Part shown: in pieces, positions 1 through 8,422 of the stretch
Numbering within the stretch: position 1 is the first letter of the stretch
Layout: each line of letters starts with the position of its first letter
Assembly: GCA_023853785.1 (NCBI GenBank)
Contig: JAJIRX010000094.1
Span: forward strand, 1 to 17,961
DNA: 17,961 nt
Source of the DNA: Psilocybe azurescens
Taxonomy: Eukaryota; Basidiomycota; Agaricomycetes; Agaricales; Agrocybaceae
Reading direction: 5' to 3'
The notes under the pieces: model-generated
The model's database searches: none
Told to the model about the DNA's origin: nothing
Seen by the model: the letters and a program-made list of their open reading frames with translations, nothing else
Translations under genes and position numbers: made by a program

Positions 1-279
1 CGTCTGGGAGATCGAGGGTGAAGAAGGTAGCATAAGGTTGCAATCCGATCACCTCTTGGGGGCATTGCCAAGTATGTTCGAGTCGGAACTGTACCTCAAC
101 GGCAAAAAGTGGAGTTTGAGACTCCTGGGAATGGTATCGTGACTGTCAGTGGTGCTTGGAAGGAATTTGCAAGCCGTACCCCGGGCACATATGCGACAAT
201 CGAGGATGCAGTTAAGCATCATCGACTTCTGGATGCAATTGAGGCTAGTGCAAAAGAAGGTAAACGAATCATTCTTTGA
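1..279 (+). pseudogene. Gal80-like (Gfo/Idh/MocA) oxidoreductase, C-terminal end, cut by the window edge
   Basis: From base 2 the + strand reads VWEIEGEEGSIRLQSDHLLG and onward to FESELYLNGKK, then the frame is lost at about base 109 and resumes one frame over, ending GKRIIL-stop at 277-279. The second copy at 6720-7017 reads AAAAAGG where this one has AAAAAG (104-109), so one G is missing. The protein end (YATIEDAVKHHRLLDAIE) resembles the end of yeast Gal80p and other Gfo/Idh/MocA-type proteins, where this part completes the C-terminal alpha/beta domain. The N-terminal Rossmann part must lie left of the window. It may be a live gene with a sequencing error or a decaying copy; the fragment alone cannot decide. 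The family call is firmer than the pseudogene call. Confidence 0.72.
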
Positions 280-1065
280 GGAATATGAAGAGAACATCCA
301 TACAAATGTCAAATATATAAAGTTTTTGTGTTCGAAGGTTTTTTTAGTCTCCTCCCTGAGTGGGCACATATGGACTTCGATCAAGTAGCGAAGTGTTCCG
401 AATATGACGACGCTGCATACAAGTCATAGAGAGTCACCTGGAAGAATTGTTAGGTGGCCATTTATCATGTTGCTTCAGTTGTGGCCGTCAGCACAATGAT
501 ATGCAGATTGAACCGAGGATTAATCGTGCGGAGGTTATCCAGACCAAATTGATACAAAGCCGACATGCCAAAAAGACCCATACCATATCAATGCCCTCAT
601 CGAAGGATAGATGCGAATCGGAACCATTCGAAGTCAGCTTCTGTCATCAAATGACCTATATCATCTTGCATCAGTTTGGCGGACACTACTCACTTTAATT
701 TAATGCTTCTCTACTGTTCAGATCAGTGAGAAATGCAGTGAGAGCATGGGCACGGGTCGGCTTGACAGAAACGTCAGAACTGAACGTACAAGCACAAGAT
801 CCAGGACAGTCAAGTTTGTTTCATCTTTAATTTCGCTGTCTAAAGATACCTTGAGCCTGTGCAAAGTTAGCTCGAGATTGGAATTCGAGAGCAAGGCCAG
901 AGCGAGGTAGGTCAGCAATTAAAATTATGTTGTTTGCCATTAACCCTAAAGATGACAACCGTAACTTAAATTACGGTCACTGCGAGGTCTCACTTTCTTC
1001 TTGCTTCAGTCAGTGACATTGGTTTTCCGAATATCATTTCTTATTCTTCGGTAGACTTATTCAAG
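280..1065. other. Intergenic stretch with a duplicated 3' flank and possible coding remnant
   Basis: About the first 90 bases (280-370) match, imperfectly, the DNA downstream of the second Gal80-like last exon (6719 down to about 6630, other strand), so the duplication includes the 3' flank. At about 447-690 the minus strand has two adjoining open stretches in different frames, with pieces such as EADFEWFRFASILR and LFGMSALYQFGLDNLRTINP, which could be a broken coding exon but match nothing I know. The rest (700-1065) holds only short open frames and presumably the promoter and leader of the gene starting at 1066. I saw no clear TATA box. Confidence 0.4.
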
Positions 1066-2319
1066 ATGGATCCTCATTCTATCAACGACAACCATGCCGG
1101 GCCTTCAAATTCTGGAACATCAAGATACCGAGTTCAGACGTGAGTACTTGAGAAAGTATTTGGAAAGTATTTCCAAGTTCATGGATCTAACAATTTAAAA
1201 GGTCTGATGTAATACAGGACATGCGAGTAAACGTCTCCGAAGAAGGTACCGACGAAATCATCTGGTACAAGGTGGGCCCAAATGCGACCCCATTGTCGAC
1301 TTTTCTTCACTAATGTCGATTCGAAGGAAAGGTTCCTTAGCGACAACGAAATTGTCGAGAATCTAGTGGTGTGTTTGCTCCTTTGCATCCAACATGAAGT
1401 GATCTATATCTCTCGGACATAGCACAACCCCACGAGCACCATCCACTGGACGATACACCGCCCGCTTCGTGGATGGTACATCCGAATACGATCTCCGTCG
1501 TTTCCTCCTGGTGTATTCATCCCCTTAACACCCGTACCATCTACGTCCCCTCTCCACACGGACGCAGCTATCTCCTTTAACACGCGCACTAACATCGCCT
1601 CCCCAGCTTCCCCAGTTGAACTCCCCTCTTCTGACTCGCAGTTCACCCTCCAAGACGTGGACATCACGTCCAGCTCGAACGAGCCTCCACTCCTACCCTC
1701 CCACTCCCACAGCCTCAACAACAGCCATCGTCAACATACAACCCCTTCGCCCATCAGGGCGAGTCGCATCAAGCACGCTTGTCGACTCCGACCAAACACC
1801 TAGAAAACCCTGCGCAGGCCGCAGCGGCCCAAAATCTCCTCCCAAATCACCCAGTTCCTCCTCGCACCTTCTTCCATCCAGCCCTCCAGCAGCAGGACAC
1901 AAACGCCTCCTACCTCTCTCGCGCACTGTCACTGCTGACGCGCCGCCCCTCGCACTCCAGCTCATTCACACTGTCCCGCGTGTTGGCCCTCACTCCAGCA
2001 ACGCGCCCCCGCCGTACGCGTCCCAATCTACCGCGGCTATTCTCCAACAACAACATCCTCACCTCCACGCGCCCCTGCTCGTATTTCGCGACCATACGCC
2101 GGTGCTGACCTTCCGATCGCTGACCGGTGTGATTGAGATGGATAAAGGGGAGGAGAAGTACCTAGAGTGGACACTAGTTTCTGGATCGCCATTGCACTAA
2201 CTTACTTGGAGTTTCTGGAGGAACGAGAGGTACGCTTTCCCAGATTCAGCATAAATTGAAAGCTCTTCTCTGATGTTCATGTTGTTTACCAGAGCTATCT
2301 TGCTGCATCAAGTGATTAG
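1066..2319 (+). CDS. Pro/Ser-rich hypothetical protein, five exons, three apparent one-base deletions
   Basis: Proposed exons are 1066-1139, 1202-1271, 1327-1368, 1423-2229 and 2293-2319; the introns start GTGAGT, GTGGGC, GTGTGT and GTACGC and all end AG. The start MDPHSINDN follows TTCAAG. Exon 4 opens with HNPTSTIHWTIHRPLRGWYI and RSPSFPPGVFIPL, then a long Pro/Ser/His/Gln-rich low-complexity stretch, then PVLTFRSLTGVIE, and ends TSFWIAIALTYLEFLEERE; the last exon adds SYLAASSD. The frame changes at about 1690-1705, 1985-2010 and 2164, each explained by one missing base in a C- or G-rich run. Restoring three bases gives 341 codons with the stop. I recall similar Pro/Ser-rich proteins with this W-rich head and EFLEERE tail in mushrooms, with no known function. 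The hydrophobic WIAIALTYL stretch is too short to call a membrane anchor. Confidence 0.6.
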
Positions 2320-2721
2320 TTCGAAGACCCACAGAGATCGACTGTTGCGTGGCACAGGATTCGAAAGAACAGGCAGTAGGAGATTCAAAAGCACCTTCGA
2401 GGGTCTCTGCACTTTAATTTCTATATATTCCAAACTACAACATAACCAGTACCGAATACCCCCAAAGTCATTGGCTAAATTTCCTGTGAACATGTTTCGA
2501 TTCTACAATCTTAGATGAGGTCGGAATGTATCCAAAGGTTAAGTCTCAATTTTTGACGTTAAATATACTGTTCAAGTCCCGTGTAAAAAGTAATGTCTGG
2601 TGTACACCGCTGACGCTGACTGCAGTTTATCGAAGAAAAAAAGCAGTATTCAAACATGTCTTATTGTTATCAACCGTTTGAACAACAAATAGCGATATAT
2701 AAATCCCTTGAAATGCATTTA
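2320..2721. other. Gene-free stretch, probable convergent 3' regions
   Basis: This lies between the stop of the Pro/Ser-rich gene and the stop of the minus-strand exon at 2722. The open frames at 2273-2518 (+) and 2308-2493 (-) overlap each other and have no family resemblance. An AT-rich tract (2530-2720) with several AATA-type stretches suits 3' ends of both neighbours. Nothing else was recognised. Confidence 0.4.
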
Positions 2722-2893
2722 TCATAGGTCGCCGCCAGCAGCAGCAGTAGGTTGAACCTGGCTCAGATTTCTCGCGTCCTCGACATCACGTGTTCCGCTG
2801 CACAACATAGCACCGATCAAATACACAGCTCGATCCCGAAGGGATGGGAGCCTTGAGATCTTGTAGGCAATGTAGCGTAGGTTCTCATCTCTC
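2722..2893 (-). CDS. Unassigned terminal exon of a minus-strand gene
   Basis: Reading leftwards, about 57 codons are open and end with TGA at 2722-2724. The peptide runs RDENLRYIAYKISRLPSLRD, then RAVYLIGAML, SGTRDVEDARNLSQVQP and TAAAGGDL-stop. Its amino-acid mix looks like real protein rather than chance. Just upstream on the minus strand lie a possible branch site (CTTAAT), a pyrimidine-rich tract and TTGAG, so a 3' splice site near 2893 is plausible. The upstream exon is not identified: the 240 bases up to the RRM gene's stop at 3137 hold no convincing coding sequence. It may be the last exon of a gene whose body was lost, a small gene, or an alternative 3' exon of the RRM gene. I do not recognise the family. 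Confidence 0.35.
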
Positions 2894-3136
2894 AAGGGTA
2901 CAGAACAGGAATGGTCATTAAGTAATACGTATTAGACTTTGGAGATGCATATAATATCTATACATTATCTATCTCCTTTTCAGGTGCGCAATCCCTTCCA
3001 AACCCAAAGATGTTATGGTATGAGTGGGATAAGTGGGGGTGGGAGCATAAGTCGACTGTACACTCGATAAATAAGTAGCAAAAGGAGTATCAGTAGTGTC
3101 GTGATATAAAGGGTGTGCATGCAGCAAAAGAATTAA

Positions 3137-4086
3137 TCAGTAATCTCTATCCCTCGACTGGTATCCACGGTTGGAGTAAGAGCTTCGGTTGTCCTGCCTT
3201 CCTCCGCCTCCCCGTCTCTTGTCACCTCCTCTGGGAGCATCCCGCCTGGGGCGAGCATATGAAAGGACGATGTTGCCCTGCTCGGTGGAGGTACCGTTCA
3301 ACTTGTTGATGGCCTCGGTGGCGGTGGCAACGTCCTCGAACTCGACGAATCCAGCGTTGGTCTTCTCTCCGGTGTTTCCATCACGGACTGAAATAGAGTT
3401 AGCATACATTGACAACAAAAAGAAAGAAAGAACGCACTGAAGTAAATGCTGACAATCTGGTCCTTGAATTCAGTCATGAGCTGTCGGAGAGCGTTCTCAT
3501 CCTGAGTGGAACCTAGCAAAGTAGACTTTGCTGTTGGGTTCCTGCCTGGGGCCGAGGCTGGCCTGGCGAGCGTAGTCGACGAAGAGGTCGCGGCCAGCAA
3601 CATGGAGAGGCTCAGCGGCTGAAGAGGTGACAGCAGCAGTGGCCGCCTCCACGTTGGAAAAGGTGATATGGGCAAATCCACGAGGGACGGCCATCAGCGT
3701 GGGTCTCTACAAACACGAAATAGAATGAAATGAACACGAATGAACAAAAAAATAAAAAAGTTGAAAAAAAGGCACGTACGAATACGGACGCTCTCGACTT
3801 GACCGAACTCTGAGAACAGCTCTGTGAGGTCCTCTTTTGTCATATCCCAGGGCATGTTTCCAATGTAGATGGACTCTGAGGCAGGCGTGGGCGCCTGGTC
3901 GCGGCGCTCGAATGCCAGCACCGAGGCGGACGAGAACGCGCGTGCAGCAGTGAGTCTCGACACGGCAGGCGCAACAACGGCCTGACGGAGGACGAGGGAG
4001 CTGAGAGTCCTCGAAGCAGGGGCCGCAGCGCGAGCGACTGCGCGGAGGCTGAGCCTGGCCTGTTGACGGAGGACGTTAGAGAACAT
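3137..4086 (-). CDS. Mitochondrial-type RNA-binding protein with two RRMs and an RGG-like tail
   Basis: Exons are 4086-3780, 3706-3438 and 3387-3137; introns are 73 bases (GTACGT..TAG) and 50 bases (GTGCGT..CAG). The start MFSNVLRQQARLSLRAVARA is an Arg/Ala/Ser-rich, acid-free leader of about 60 residues, typical of a mitochondrial presequence. RRM1 has RNP2 IYIGNM (73-78) and RNP1 RGFAHITF (111-118). RRM2 has VYFARF (163-168) and NAGFVEF (202-208). The tail (239-274) is Arg/Gly-rich (RRGGGGRQDN). Two extra bases break the frame, one in the GGG at 3684-3686 and one at 3508-3509. Removing them gives exactly 275 codons with the stop. Likely role is mitochondrial RNA binding, inferred from presequence plus RRMs. 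The upstream ATG at 4131 is rejected because MFSNV starts a better presequence. Confidence 0.82.
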
Positions 4087-4397
4087 TTTGGAGTGGAGGT
4101 GGTTGATGGAGAAGGGGAGGTGACGGGACAAAAGTAAATAACTTCTATTTTTCCTTCAAGAAAAGTTTTCGATCTTGTGACTTAATGCACGTGAAGCAAT
4201 GTAAACACTTTACCCCCGGACCGGCGGAGTCCGGACGGAGTCAATCTGAAGCGGTTAAGCTTTTGAATGCCTGGGCTGGGTGTATGTTACTAGAGTACAA
4301 GTTGTATAAATAATTGGATAGCTCATTATATACAAGTGTTTTAATAGTGATACAGCATATGCACGAGGAAAGCGAAAAGAAAAAATTAAAATCTATT
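4087..4397. promoter_or_regulatory. Upstream region of the RRM gene, with an E-box and a GC-rich inverted repeat
   Basis: This 311-base gap separates the RRM gene's ATG from the F-box-like gene's stop, both on the minus strand. It holds a perfect CACGTG E-box at 4188-4193, about 100 bases upstream of the RRM start, and a perfect 6-base inverted repeat at 4216-4234 (CCGGAC, 7-base gap, GTCCGG). The rest is AT-rich. Function of either motif is inferred from position only. Confidence 0.4.
4216..4234. repeat. GC-rich inverted repeat with CGG-N11-CCG spacing
   Basis: The arms CCGGAC and GTCCGG are perfectly complementary with a 7-base gap. Inside them, CGG (4217-4219) and CCG (4231-4233) are 11 bases apart and inverted, the layout bound by Gal4-type Zn2Cys6 dimers. 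It lies about 130 bases upstream of the RRM gene in an AT-rich context. Binding is not shown. Confidence 0.5.
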
Positions 4398-5605
4398 TTA
4401 CATCACTGCTCGGTCCTCGGACCGCTTCGCGTTCAAGGGGTTCAGGAAAGGACAACCCACTGACCATAAATCGACGATTTTCTTCAGGCGGGGCTCAAGA
4501 TTATACTCGTCTTCCTCAAACTTCAGCGCCGCAAGTAGTCGAATGGCGCAAAGTACAGTCGGAAGCTATGGCCAGGATTAGACTCGACTCCAAAAGATAC
4601 TGTATCAAACGGACCTCGTATATTCGTGGCTCCGGCAGAGGAGATTTCTCGGTTATCACAGATGTGTATCTTTCATAGACCGCTTCCACTTTCAGCAGTG
4701 AGGTATGTATCATGGAACGAACGGCCTGAAAGGGAATCAAGCGATTAATATCTATATTATGGTTCAGAGAGCTAGGGAAGACGAACAGCGGTAGGCCCTG
4801 TTCCATCCGCGCTGCTCGAGGGCTGCAGAATCATCATTGAGATGGCATGGTTGTGAAGATCTGCAAAGGACTGAACGATCACAAGCCCTAAAGCGTGGCG
4901 CAACAGTTAATAATAAATTAGCACACTCTTCCTTCGAAGTCAAGAGAAACACAAACCATGGCGAGCTAGTTCAAACTCTTGTGCTATACAGCATCGAAGC
5001 GGGATTGTCACCTCAACTGGATACACACGTTCGCACAGGGCCTCTGATTGTGCCAATGCAGACAGAATGACTTTGTGTGTGGTTTGGAATACGTCAGGAG
5101 GAGAGCGGCTGGCGTTTCGTCGGAGGGAGATACAGCTCAAGTACAGAGCGTACGCGAAAACCAACGAAGAAGCCGTACAGTCAATAGTTTGAAATGACAC
5201 GCTCCCCATTCAGATGAACTCCTTAGTCGTGTCCCCAGATGACTGAGGTAGATGAATATCTCGCGTGAAGTACGCAGCATCCTAACAAGTGTAAAAAAAC
5301 ATCGATCATCGATTAGAATGAGAGGGAGGTGAATACACGACATCGGCCAAGGAAAGTAAATACCTTGCATCGTCTTGTCGTATCGTTTTCTGTATATCGA
5401 ACGCCTTCCCCGCGATGTCGGTAGAGATAGCCTTAAACGTACGCGAGACACGATGCAAGGTGTCCATTATACTCCTCTCCCACGGGGTATCTTCCGTCGA
5501 AACACAGATAGAATGTACGCTGTCAGTGATAGCCACCAAGAGGATTTTATATAACAGCTCAGTAGGAAGGGCGAGTTCACGACGGGGGTTCCATTCTGCC
5601 TCCAT
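4398..5605 (-). CDS. F-box-like protein with several frame breaks and an in-frame stop
   Basis: The minus strand starts MEAEWNPRRELALPTELLYK, continuing ILLVAI, which fits the LPxELLxxILxxV core of an F-box-like domain; such proteins act as substrate adaptors of SCF ubiquitin ligases and are hugely expanded in mushrooms. Exon 1 is 5605-5364 and the 82-base intron is GTATTT..TAG (5363-5282). Exon 2 carries YFTRDIHLPQSSGDTTKEFI, a TGA at 5210-5212, then SVSFQTIDCTASSLVFAYA and LSCISLRRNASRSP. Further frame changes are needed near 4950 and 4550. The C-terminus reads KFEEDEYNLEPRLKKIVDLW, with the stop at 4398-4400. A perfect hairpin, CGGTCC-TC-GGACCG (4411-4424), lies within the last codons. The pieces are co-linear and match one protein, so this is one gene either decaying or mis-sequenced. 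The in-frame TGA makes real decay more likely here than at its neighbours. Confidence 0.55.
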
Positions 5606-6204
5606 TGTAATACAATCAAACAACTCGATACGTGGATATAGGGAGATCAACAGCCAAAAGATGGTGGACCGGGAATGAATTGGGACTGGATGCCTGGTAT
5701 AAGTAGCCTCCGGGTTGCCTCCGGGTTTCCGACTAAGTTCAAAGAGTGATATAGATTATAGTATGGTGTCGCATAAGCTGTACTTCGAGATACGGAAAGC
5801 AGGTGCCAGTCCCCTGTGGCCTGAGGTTTGTGACGAGGTCAGAATGATGGTCGTTGACGATGTGGCATCGATTCAGGAGAGCGACCCTGCAGTGAATAAC
5901 AACTGAGTGACTAAGACTCTTTCCGGTCAAAGCAGGGACCAAGCAGGGACAAATATCTGCTGTACTCGAACATCCACCATCGCCACGTCCAGTCCTCTTG
6001 TCATTTTCAGTCTTCAATCTTCAAGTGCATTGAAGGTTGTCAGTATCATGCTAGTCGAAAACTGGATTTATTAACATTGCTGCTCGAAAAGAGCCACTCG
6101 GAAAAACGTAACTTTTGGATGACATCGACGATTTGTCACCTTTTCTCGGGCAAATATCGCTTTGTTTCAACCTATTCCTGATCTACGTTGAAATAAACTG
6201 GCAT
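5606..6204. other. Gene-poor stretch with two 11-base tandem duplications
   Basis: Upstream of the F-box-like gene there is one small + strand open frame from ATG 5763 to TGA 5906, with SHKLYFEIRKAGASPLWPEV. It has no known relative and may be chance. Two perfect or near-perfect 11-base tandem duplications occur, GCCTCCGGGTT twice (5706-5727) and AAGCAGGGAC(C/A) twice (5930-5951). Nothing else was identified. Confidence 0.4.
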
Positions 6205-6545
6205 CTACTCTCTATCAAACGAAAAACTACTATTTCGTGATATCCTCTGCGCTTCGGATCCCACAGCGTTGATGGCTTCAACCGTCTTCCCGTATTGCTG
6301 CTTTTGTTGATTCCATACCTCACTGGGCCATGGGTGCATAATGGATCGACCGCGACATTCAAGGAAGTGGTGTGGATATCTATCTTCTCGCTGTCCATCC
6401 GTAACCTGTAAATAGACAGAATAGTAAAGCTCGACCATGTCTTCATCGCGGACTCAATATGTGACCCACTCTTGGAAAACATCTCTCAGGCCTCTGAACA
6501 TAGGATGCCCTTGGCCTACGTGTCGATGTGTTATGCGATGAAGTC
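6205..6545 (-). pseudogene. Unrecognised coding remnant interrupted by TGA
   Basis: One minus-strand frame reads HVGQGHPMFRGLRDVFQEWV, then TY and a TGA (6454-6456), then VRDEDMVELYYSVYLQVTDG, DRYPHHFLECRGRSIMHPWP, SEVWNQQKQQYGKTVEAINA and a stop at 6205-6207. The sequence either side of the TGA is in the same frame and of similar protein-like composition, which suggests one exon with a nonsense change. An alternative is an intron ending at TTTACAG (near 6400). I do not recognise a family. It lies between the F-box-like gene and the second Gal80-like exon, among other broken genes. Confidence 0.35.
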
Positions 6546-6719
6546 GAAAATAAGTGACTGACGTGTGGCTGCATAGCAGTGCGACGTAGACTACAACAGT
6601 CGATATCATTAATTGCAGTGTCGTCTACCTATGCGTTCCCACTCGGGGCAAGAGACTAAAAACCTTTGGACACAAACACTATATATTTTGTGTGCATGGA
6701 TTTTCCCTTCATGTATTCT

Positions 6720-7017
6720 TCAAAGAATGACCCGTTTACCTTCCTTTGCACTAGTCTCAATTGCATCCAGAAGTCGATGGTGCTTGACTGCATCCTCGAT
6801 CGTCGCATATGTGCCGGTGGTATGATCCGCAAATTCCTTCCAGGCGCCGCTGACAGTTACGACTGCATTTCCAGGAGTCTCAAACTCCACCTTTTTGCCG
6901 TTGAGGTACAGTTCCGACTCGAACACACTTGGATAGGCCCCCAAGAGGTGATCGGATTGCAGCCTAATACTGCCTTCTTCACCGTCAATCTCCCAGATAT
7001 ATTGACGCCTTCCTTCA
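6720..7017 (-). pseudogene. Orphan last exon of a Gal80-like gene
   Basis: The minus strand runs from a 3' splice site (ACACCTCCAG, up to 7018) through EGRRQYIWEIDGEEGSIRLQ, GAYPSVFESELYLNGKK, VSGAWKEFADHTTGTYATIE and DAVKHHRLLDAIE to TGA at 6720-6722. That is 98 uninterrupted codons plus stop, beginning one base before a codon start. It is nearly the same protein as the fragment at 1-279 and keeps the frame that copy loses. No family sequence precedes it on this strand. The gene body with matching splice phase lies at 8423-9425 on the opposite strand, so this exon and that gene are best explained as two halves of one gene separated by an inversion. Confidence 0.8.
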
Positions 7018-7379
7018 CTGGAGGTGTACGATTCAGTTTAATGAATTGTGTACATGTTTCTGGGTCTGTTTGCGTACCTGTCCACAATTGATAGTCTGTT
7101 AACTCCTTCACTGGGAGCTGAGTTACTGGTGGTAGATATGCTACAAGTGGAGGGTAAATTCCAGTCACAGATGAATAGAAGGGATAATGATTGTATAGGC
7201 TATTCTGGCTGCTGCGGCTATTAATAGTGCAGAAGAGCGCACGTACGAGGCTGGTGGTGATCAGAAAGATTGACACTTTTACTCCAGTTTAAATACTTTG
7301 ATGCCCCCATGACATAAAAATGTACCTCCGGATATACTCTCCGATTCGAGGCGCTTCGAAGACGCATCTCCCATCAACC
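7018..7379. other. Stretch behind the orphan exon, no firm gene
   Basis: A minus-strand open frame begins MSIFLITTSLVRALFC at 7276 and could be read as a secretion signal followed by YPPLVAYLPPVTQLPVKELT, but it runs into the orphan Gal80-like exon in the wrong frame and no enzyme domain follows. I treat it as chance. The part nearest 7018 should be the 3' half of an intron belonging to the orphan exon. Confidence 0.35.
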
Positions 7380-7844
7380 ATGGGCGACAACACAAGGTAC
7401 ACACGTTGTTGATCTCTAATCCGTAACAGATTTAGAGTCATCCATAAGATGATTGATTCACAAGAAACTTCGATCTGACTTTCAAGGCCATCCCTAGTCG
7501 CTCTCATGTACTACCTCATACCGTGGCATATCTTGGTGGACTGTATGACGTCTTCCGGTGGACATTTACTTTATTGAAGGATAATGAAAAGCTCATGATC
7601 GAAAGCCCGTCTCTCAATCCGGAGGCTACCCAACGTCCCTGCTTTCCAGATGATTATACCAAGCTTGATATTGAGTATGATCGGTATCGTGCAATAATAG
7701 TACGGCATTTGATCCTCTCCCCCCTGTGCATTTTATTTTAAACGAGGCTGACCATATGCCGTGTAGGAAGATCTTGTTTCTACCATTTATTTTAGAAGTA
7801 CAAACATGGCATACCTAACACAAGACTCCGATGACGAGTATTAA
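7380..7844 (+). CDS. Small hypothetical protein of about 121 residues, three exons
   Basis: Exons are 7380-7396, 7430-7699 and 7767-7844. The first intron is only 33 bases (GTACAC..CAG, with a CTAAT branch site) and the second is 67 bases (GTACGG..TAG). The start context is CAACCATGG. The protein reads MGDNTRFRVIHKMID, then after one missing T in the run at 7457 FTRNFDLTFKAIPSRSHVLP, HTVAYLGGLYDVFRWTF, CFPDDYTKLDIEYDRYRAII and, across the clean second splice, EDLVSTIYFRSTN and the acidic end QDSDDEY-stop. With the T restored the exons total 366 bases, 122 codons with the stop. No domain, signal peptide or membrane segment is evident and I know no such family. The very short first intron and the tiny first exon are the weakest parts. 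Confidence 0.5.
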
Positions 7845-8422
7845 ATCATTCCCGAACAAAGAAGACTCAAGCAAGTCTCCTGCTCTGCAGGGGCCCTATT
7901 ATATCCATCGACGTTTAGACCACAGTGTAGGGTAATGGTTTTGATGCGCAGCGTGGGATATGGAAAGGGAAGAAAGTCGGTCAGTGAGCCAAAATATCTC
8001 CCTACTCTTTTATTATATTAAGTATTCGACATCAAGATATCTCGCATGGTTAAGGATCATGTTCTAACATTTCATCCAAACTTTCGTAGTGTATTTTGCA
8101 AAAACGTATAGCTACCTCATTTAGTCACAGGTGGCGAACACCAAAGAGGTGGATAGGTGATATAAAAGTTGTTACTGTTAGATTTTCGTAGCGGCCAATA
8201 GTTTAGTCATACTGTCGCATGAGATTTATAATCGACAACGCTTGGCGACCTCGACTTAATCATCTTACGACCTATCAGCCGCTGACATGGGTTACTTTTG
8301 ACCAAATAGTAGCTTATTTTGTCGGCTCGTAAATAGAATAAAAAGAACAACACAGAACCATCAATAATCAATCAATCAACCTAAACCCCAGCCAACACAG
8401 TACTAGCACTACACGCGCGACG
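7845..8422. other. Intergenic region, presumed promoter of the Gal80-like gene
   Basis: These 578 bases between the small gene's stop and ATG 8423 are AT-rich with no open frame of note. The last 80 bases are A/C-rich (CAATCAATCAACC repeats near 8370), typical of a fungal 5' leader, but no core promoter motif is clear. Confidence 0.4.

Noticed and set aside
718..918. Leu/Ser-rich 66-codon open frame on the minus strand
   Set aside because: It is a simple low-information frame with no start context or homology, in the upstream region of another gene.
1404..1965. Long minus-strand open frames opposite the Pro/Ser-rich gene
   Set aside because: They mirror the GC-rich, low-complexity coding strand; the plus strand has introns and conserved ends.
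7076..7276. Signal-peptide-like start (MSIFLITTSLVRALFC) on the minus strand, perhaps a secreted lipase
   Set aside because: No enzyme domain follows, and the frame runs into the Gal80-like orphan exon in the wrong phase.
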